Positions 60,024-64,000 of a DNA stretch of 64,000 nucleotides are shown here, piece after piece. Source of the stretch: Manduca sexta (taxonomy: Eukaryota; Arthropoda; Insecta; Lepidoptera; Sphingidae); the NCBI RefSeq assembly GCF_014839805.1, contig NC_051129.1, positions 12,590,920-12,654,919 on the forward strand, written 5' to 3'. The translations under genes and the position numbers were made by a program. Each line of letters opens with the position of its first letter. Positions within the stretch are counted from its first letter, which is position 1. The notes beneath the pieces are model-generated. The model saw only the letters and a list, made by a program, of their open reading frames with translations, was not told the origin of the DNA and did no database searches.

Positions 60024-62138
60024 ATGGAATCACAAATAAAAACCAAAGACGCACAGGGGGAGGAGAAAGAAGGAGCCGGGAGCAATAGGTGCCGAGGAGG
60101 CCCACGTCCCGTAGGGGACAAACAGTCCGCCGAGGAATCGCGCGGGCGAACTCCCAAGGTGGGGGAACGTCCGCGTGATGAAGTCGCGGCCGAAGAGCGA
60201 ACGCGGGGTGCTGGGTCAGACTCTGACTCAGCATCCAGCATGGTTAGCGGATGGAGCTCAGTCGTGGGCCCCAGATCTATGGAGATCAAGACGGCAGCGG
60301 CGGAGTCATTCCGGAAGCGGATCAGGTGCAGGATCGGGGATACGTCCTCCGAGGGCGGCGGGGCAAAGGCCTCGTGCGTCGCTCCCCGGAAACGGGGCGG
60401 ATCCCACTCCGCGTCTCACGGAGCGAAGGTAAAGGGTCGGGCCCTCAAAGAAGCGAGGGACAGCGGGAAGCTCGCCGAGGAGGGGCGGCACCCGATCGCC
60501 GCACGACCTCAAAAGGCCGAGAAGAAAAGGGCCAAATTTGAGGAGGTCGTGATGGCGGCGATTGCGAGTGTCCGCCAAAAGAAATTGCGGTCCTCGAAAG
60601 AGAAGGCTGCGCAAGAGGCCGCGGCCTCCATTATGGCGGCAGCAGCGGCCACCTTCTTGGAGTCGGAACCCGAGTCGGGTAACGAGGGGATGAGGGCCGA
60701 TATCGCCCGGCTATCGACGGAGGTTGAGCGTCTCTCTAGGGAGAACGCGGAACTCAAGTCCAGCCGGGCCTCAGCCCTCGTTCAGTCCTCTCGTCCTGTA
60801 GAGACGCCTCCAGAGGTGAGTGCGGTGCAGCCGGCGGACAGGCAACAACTCCTGAGCCTGATACGAGAGGGCATCCGCCAGGAGATCGGTGCCCTCTCTG
60901 CCCGGTTTGCGGTTCTGGAGGGCATTGTCCTACGGCCACCTCTGGCGGGCTCCAAGAAGGCTGCGTCCTACGCGGCCGCCGCGGCTCCGCAACCCACGCC
61001 GGGGACGTCCGGCCCGACGAGCCAAAGCTCAGGGCCATCCACGAGGCCAACGAAGCCGTCGTCGCCTCCGCCGCCTCCGCCTCCGGCCTCCCAGAGGACG
61101 CTCGCAGCCGATAAGCCCAAAAAGGCGAAGGCTGCGCGGAAAAGCAACGAAGCCGGCGGAGCTGACAGAGACGGCTCCCCACCTACTCTCTTGCCTGCTG
61201 ATGATGCCGGCTGGACAGTGGTGGGGGCCAAAGAGAGACCCGACGCACGGAGCGGCGGAAGGCGCAGCGGCAGCGCGCCAAGGAGAGAGCGTCGCCAATA
61301 TGCTTCGCGCCCCGAAGTCCGCAGCTGTAGTCGTCACACTACAGCCGGAAGCGGTAAAGAAGGGCGTGACGTACGCGGACCTCCTTTCCAAGGCAAAGGG
61401 GTTAATCAACCCCGCGGAGCTTTGGGATTGCTGGGGGTTGCGGTTAAGAGTAACCGCAACCGGAGCCCGAAACTCGAGCTCCCGGGAGCCAGCAGTGGCC
61501 CGGCCGCGGACGCCCTAGCTGCAAAGCTACGGGCGGCGTTTGATGCGGCCGAGGCTAGAGTGTCCAGACCCGTAAAGAGCGTAAGCTTGCGCATATCGGG
61601 TCTGGATGACTCCGTCACGGTGGAGGAAGTGGTGGCCGCCATTGTCGGGACTACGGGATGCTCAGCTGAAGACCTGAAGCCGGGAACCCTACGTCCCGAC
61701 TATGCGGGTATGCTGGCCATCACGGTCAGCTGCCCCGTGACGGCGGCCAAAGTGGTGGCTGAGGGCCGGAGGCTTTTGGTGGGCTGGGTGTCGGCGCAGG
61801 TTAAGCTGCTCGAGCCCCAGCCTCTGAGGTGTTACCGATGTCAGACCGGACATCACGTCGGGGTAAGGTGCACCTCGGAGGTCGACCGCAGCGCGTTGTG
61901 CTTCCGCTGCGGTCAGCCCGGTCATAAAATCGGCTCGTGCATCGCCGACAAGCCGCACTGCTTAGCCTGTGCGGCGGTTGGCAAGCCAGCCGAACACCGG
62001 GCGGGGAGTAGAGCCTGCGCCGCTCCCGCCAATACCGGGGGCAAACGCCGGCCCACGGCCTCCACTGCCGCTTCCGCCGCGGCTCCCGCTAGCGCTGCCG
62101 CTGCTACTTCTGGAGAGAGCGCAATGGAATGCCATTAA
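60024..62138 (+). CDS. LINE ORF1: nucleic-acid-binding Gag-like protein
   Basis: 704 codons, intact. The start is the ATG at 60024 (AAAAATGG context); the frame is open further up, but only with non-ATG codons. N-terminal two thirds: low-complexity, Lys/Arg/Ala/Ser-rich, with a coiled-coil-like heptad stretch (ARLSTEVERLSRENAELKSS, about residues 222-241) and a Pro-rich linker. C-terminal: an RRM-like segment before three zinc knuckles, C603-X2-C-X4-H-X4-C616, C626-X2-C-X4-H-X4-C639 and an atypical third (C646-X2-C-X8-H-X6-C665). Family knowledge: R1-clade ORF1 proteins bind the element RNA and form the RNP that enters the nucleus. The tail after the knuckles is Ala/Ser-rich. The TAA overlaps the ORF2 ATG. 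Confidence 0.9.
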   Translation: MESQIKTKDAQGEEKEGAGSNRCRGGPRPVGDKQSAEESRGRTPKVGERPRDEVAAEERTRGAGSDSDSASSMVSGWSSVVGPRSMEIKTAAAESFRKRIRCRIGDTSSEGGGAKASCVAPRKRGGSHSASHGAKVKGRALKEARDSGKLAEEGRHPIAARPQKAEKKRAKFEEVVMAAIASVRQKKLRSSKEKAAQEAAASIMAAAAATFLESEPESGNEGMRADIARLSTEVERLSRENAELKSSRASALVQSSRPVETPPEVSAVQPADRQQLLSLIREGIRQEIGALSARFAVLEGIVLRPPLAGSKKAASYAAAAAPQPTPGTSGPTSQSSGPSTRPTKPSSPPPPPPPASQRTLAADKPKKAKAARKSNEAGGADRDGSPPTLLPADDAGWTVVGAKERPDARSGGRRSGSAPRRERRQYASRPEVRSCSRHTTAGSGKEGRDVRGPPFQGKGVNQPRGALGLLGVAVKSNRNRSPKLELPGASSGPAADALAAKLRAAFDAAEARVSRPVKSVSLRISGLDDSVTVEEVVAAIVGTTGCSAEDLKPGTLRPDYAGMLAITVSCPVTAAKVVAEGRRLLVGWVSAQVKLLEPQPLRCYRCQTGHHVGVRCTSEVDRSALCFRCGQPGHKIGSCIADKPHCLACAAVGKPAEHRAGSRACAAPANTGGKRRPTASTAASAAAPASAAAATSGESAMECH

Positions 62139-62140
62139 TG
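62136..62140 (+). promoter_or_regulatory. TAATG stop-start overlap between ORF1 and ORF2
   Basis: The last base of the ORF1 TAA is the first base of the ORF2 ATG. This is the layout published for the Bombyx R1-clade element SART1, where UAAUG couples ORF2 translation to ORF1 termination. A second ATG in the ORF2 frame lies nine bases upstream (62129), inside ORF1. Confidence 0.8.
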
Positions 62141-64000
62141 GCCCCATTGCGCTTTCTCCAGGCGAACATCAACCACTGCGCCAGAGCTCAGGATCTCTTG
62201 CTCCAGAGCATGGCGCGGTGGTCGATTAATATCGCCGTGGTCTCCGAGCCGTACTTTGTCCCGCCCAGGAATGACTGGGTGGAGGACCTGAGCGGCTCGG
62301 TGGCCATCATCGCGTCGGCCGCCGCCGGTACCCTGACCCACGAGCGGGTGAAGAGGGGCCAGGGTTGTGTCGCAGCTCGGTTCGGAGGGATAGTCGTAGT
62401 GGGGTGCTACTTCTCTCCGAGCCGAACTCTCGCCGAATTCCATAACTCCCTCAGGGAGCTGAGTGACGTCGTCGTCGAGTACGGTTCGCTTCCCGTCGTC
62501 GTGCTGGGGGACTTCAACGCCAAGAGCCAGGCTTGGGGTTCCCGGTACACGGATGTACGGGGGCGAATGGTTGAGACTGGGCCTTGGAGGTTGGCCTGGA
62601 CGTCCTCAACAGGGGTTCCGTCGCCACGTGTGTGCGGATGCGGGGTGAGTCCGTGGTGGACATTTCGTTTGCCAGCCCCGCATTGTCGCAGCATGTTGTC
62701 GACTGGCGAGTAATGGAGGCGGTGGAGACGCTGTCGGACCACCGGTATATCCGGTTCGACGTCTCCACCGATCCCTCAAGCGCGCCAGTCCGACGGGCCC
62801 CAAGTGGTCCACGTTGGGCGTTGAGACAGCTGGACAGGAGCTCCTCCTGGAAGCCTCCATCGTCCAGTCCTGGGTGCAAGCACCGGTCAGGCCGGACGAT
62901 GTGAATAACGAGGCCGACTGGTTCCGGGAAGCTATGTCCTCTGTCTGCGACTCGGCAATGCCCCGAGTCCGCCGAAGCCAAGCGCGGCGCAAGGTGTACT
63001 GGTGGTCGCGGGAGCTGGCATCGCTGCAGGCGGCGTGCTATGCCGCGCGACGCCGGTACACCAGGTACCGCCAAATCCGCATCCGGCCTGTGGATGCGGT
63101 GGCTCGAGAGGCGGAGCTATACCAGGGGTACAGAGACGCAAAAGACGCTCTCTCGGGCGCGATTCTAGAGTCTAAGAATCGCGCCCACCAGGAGTTGCTG
63201 GAGTCTCTTGACGCAGACCCGTGGGGACGTCCTTACAAAATGGTGCGGAGCAAGCTCCGCATCTGGGCGCCCCCACTGACGCAGAGTCTCCGGCAGGAAC
63301 TGGTCGAGGGCGTCGTTGGCGCTCTGTTCCCTGCACTAGGGGAGCACGCTCCTCCGCCCATGGCTCCGCCTTCGGCGGCGCCCGGCATGGACCACGACGA
63401 CGACGTCACTGTTCCCGCGGTGACCGGGGTAGACTTGAGGGTGGCGGTGGCCAAGATGAAGGCCAAGAACACCGCCCCAGGGCCCGACGGCTTGCCTGGA
63501 AAAGCCTGGGTCCTGGCCTTGGGGGCTCTCGGGCCTCGACTTCAGAGGTTCCTCACGGCATGTTTGGAGAGGGGCCAGTTTCCACTTCGTTGGAAGACGG
63601 GGAAACTGGTCCTCATCGCGAAGCATGGGCGCCCCGCGGACAGTCCGTCCGCATACCGGCCCATCGTCCTGCTCGACGAGGTGGGCAAGCTCTTCGAAAG
63701 AGTTATTTCAGACCGCCTCGTCGAGCACCTGACGAGGGTTGGGCCGGATCTTGCGGACAGCCAATTTGGCTTCCGCAGAGGGCGCTCTACTGTGGATGCC
63801 ATCATGCGCGTGAGGTCTCTCGCGACGGGGGATGCTGTTTCCCGGGGTAGGGTCGTCTTGGCGGTGTCGCTTGACATCGCCAATGCCTTTAATACCCTGC
63901 CCTGGAATTGTATCAGGGAGACACTCCGGTATCACCGGGTGCCGGCCTACCTCCGTCGCGTTGTCGGGGCCTACTTGACGGATAGGGCCGTCATTTACCC
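62138..64000 (+). pseudogene. LINE ORF2: APE endonuclease and reverse transcriptase, two frameshifts, partial
   Basis: Starts at the ATG overlapping the ORF1 stop (TAATG, 62136-62140). Segment 1 (62138 to about 62575) holds the endonuclease N-terminus: FLQANINHC, VVSEPY and VVLGDFNAKS. Segment 2 (about 62576 to 62838, shifted -1) has VVDISFASP and the catalytic SDHRYIRFDV. Segment 3 (62838 to the edge, shifted -1 again) is open throughout and has RT blocks KNTAPGPDGLP, the KLVLIAKHGRPADSPSAYRP block, QFGFRRGRSTVDAI and the palm motif A LDIANAFNTLPW (about 63870). The second catalytic block (xADD) lies beyond the window. Known role: nicking of the target and target-primed reverse transcription. 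Each shift equals one missing base, so this copy is not translatable as a whole, unless the shifts are sequencing errors. Confidence 0.9.

Larger units (their letters stand above)
59318..64000 (+). mobile_element. R1-clade non-LTR retrotransposon, right part outside the window
   Basis: A sharp change from AT-rich to GC-rich sequence starts near 59318. Layout: 5' region of about 0.7 kb, ORF1 (60024-62138), then ORF2 with APE endonuclease and reverse transcriptase up to the window edge. Clade call: two ORFs, three zinc knuckles in ORF1, an N-terminal APE-like endonuclease and RT blocks of R1/TRAS/SART type. The exact family is not decided. The 3' end, poly(A) tail and target duplication are not visible. 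Confidence 0.92.

Noticed and set aside
60889..61518. 209-codon alternative frame inside ORF1
   Set aside because: Overlaps the intact ORF1 and is Arg/Pro-rich from GC-rich codon shift; no recognisable motif.
63221..63850. 209-codon plus-strand frame and several minus-strand frames in the LINE
   Set aside because: Shadow frames of GC-rich DNA; the true RT motifs are in a different frame that is open to the window edge.

Overview
The window is eukaryotic and looks lepidopteran; I cannot resolve the species. It is AT-rich and nearly gene-free. It is littered with tRNA-derived SINEs, small Helitrons that follow the A|TC...CTAG|T rule, a TIR element, a MITE and an R1-clade LINE, a combination I associate with moth and butterfly genomes. 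No bacterial features, CRISPR array, rRNA operon or convincing functional tRNA were seen.

The only host protein-coding sequence I can support is one terminal exon (36814-37722, + strand) of a knirps-family orphan nuclear receptor (NR0A). It starts at a clean splice acceptor and encodes the second zinc finger, the knirps box and a Ser/Pro-rich tail with two PxDLS CtBP-type motifs. The first-finger exon was not recognised upstream, so much of positions 1-36813 may be one very large intron. A long 3' UTR probably runs to about 39.5 kb.

Positions 1-36 kb hold intronic or intergenic AT-rich DNA with Helitrons (3532-3822, 4067-4564, 4680-5052, 16438-17494, 18557-18852, 22966-23130, 24446-24690) and three SINE-like families. 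One SINE copy (30061-30517) was itself hit by a 302-bp poly(A)-tailed retroposon with a 15-bp target duplication, and another (31271-31675) by a MITE.

Positions 39.5-59 kb are a gene-free flank. It holds a TTAGG-containing minisatellite (40868-41004), a complete-looking 467-bp TIR element (46229-46695), a 1-kb Helitron built around five 123-bp tandem repeats (49044-50050), a fossil reverse transcriptase fragment (55560-55740) and nested SINEs.

Positions 59.3-64 kb are a GC-rich R1-clade non-LTR retrotransposon inserted after a SINE. It has an intact 704-residue ORF1 with zinc knuckles, a TAATG stop-start overlap into ORF2, an APE-type endonuclease and the first part of the reverse transcriptase. 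ORF2 has two one-base frameshifts, and the element runs off the right edge. I found no convincing new multi-gene system; the most interesting material is the nesting and structure of the mobile elements and the isolated knirps exon.
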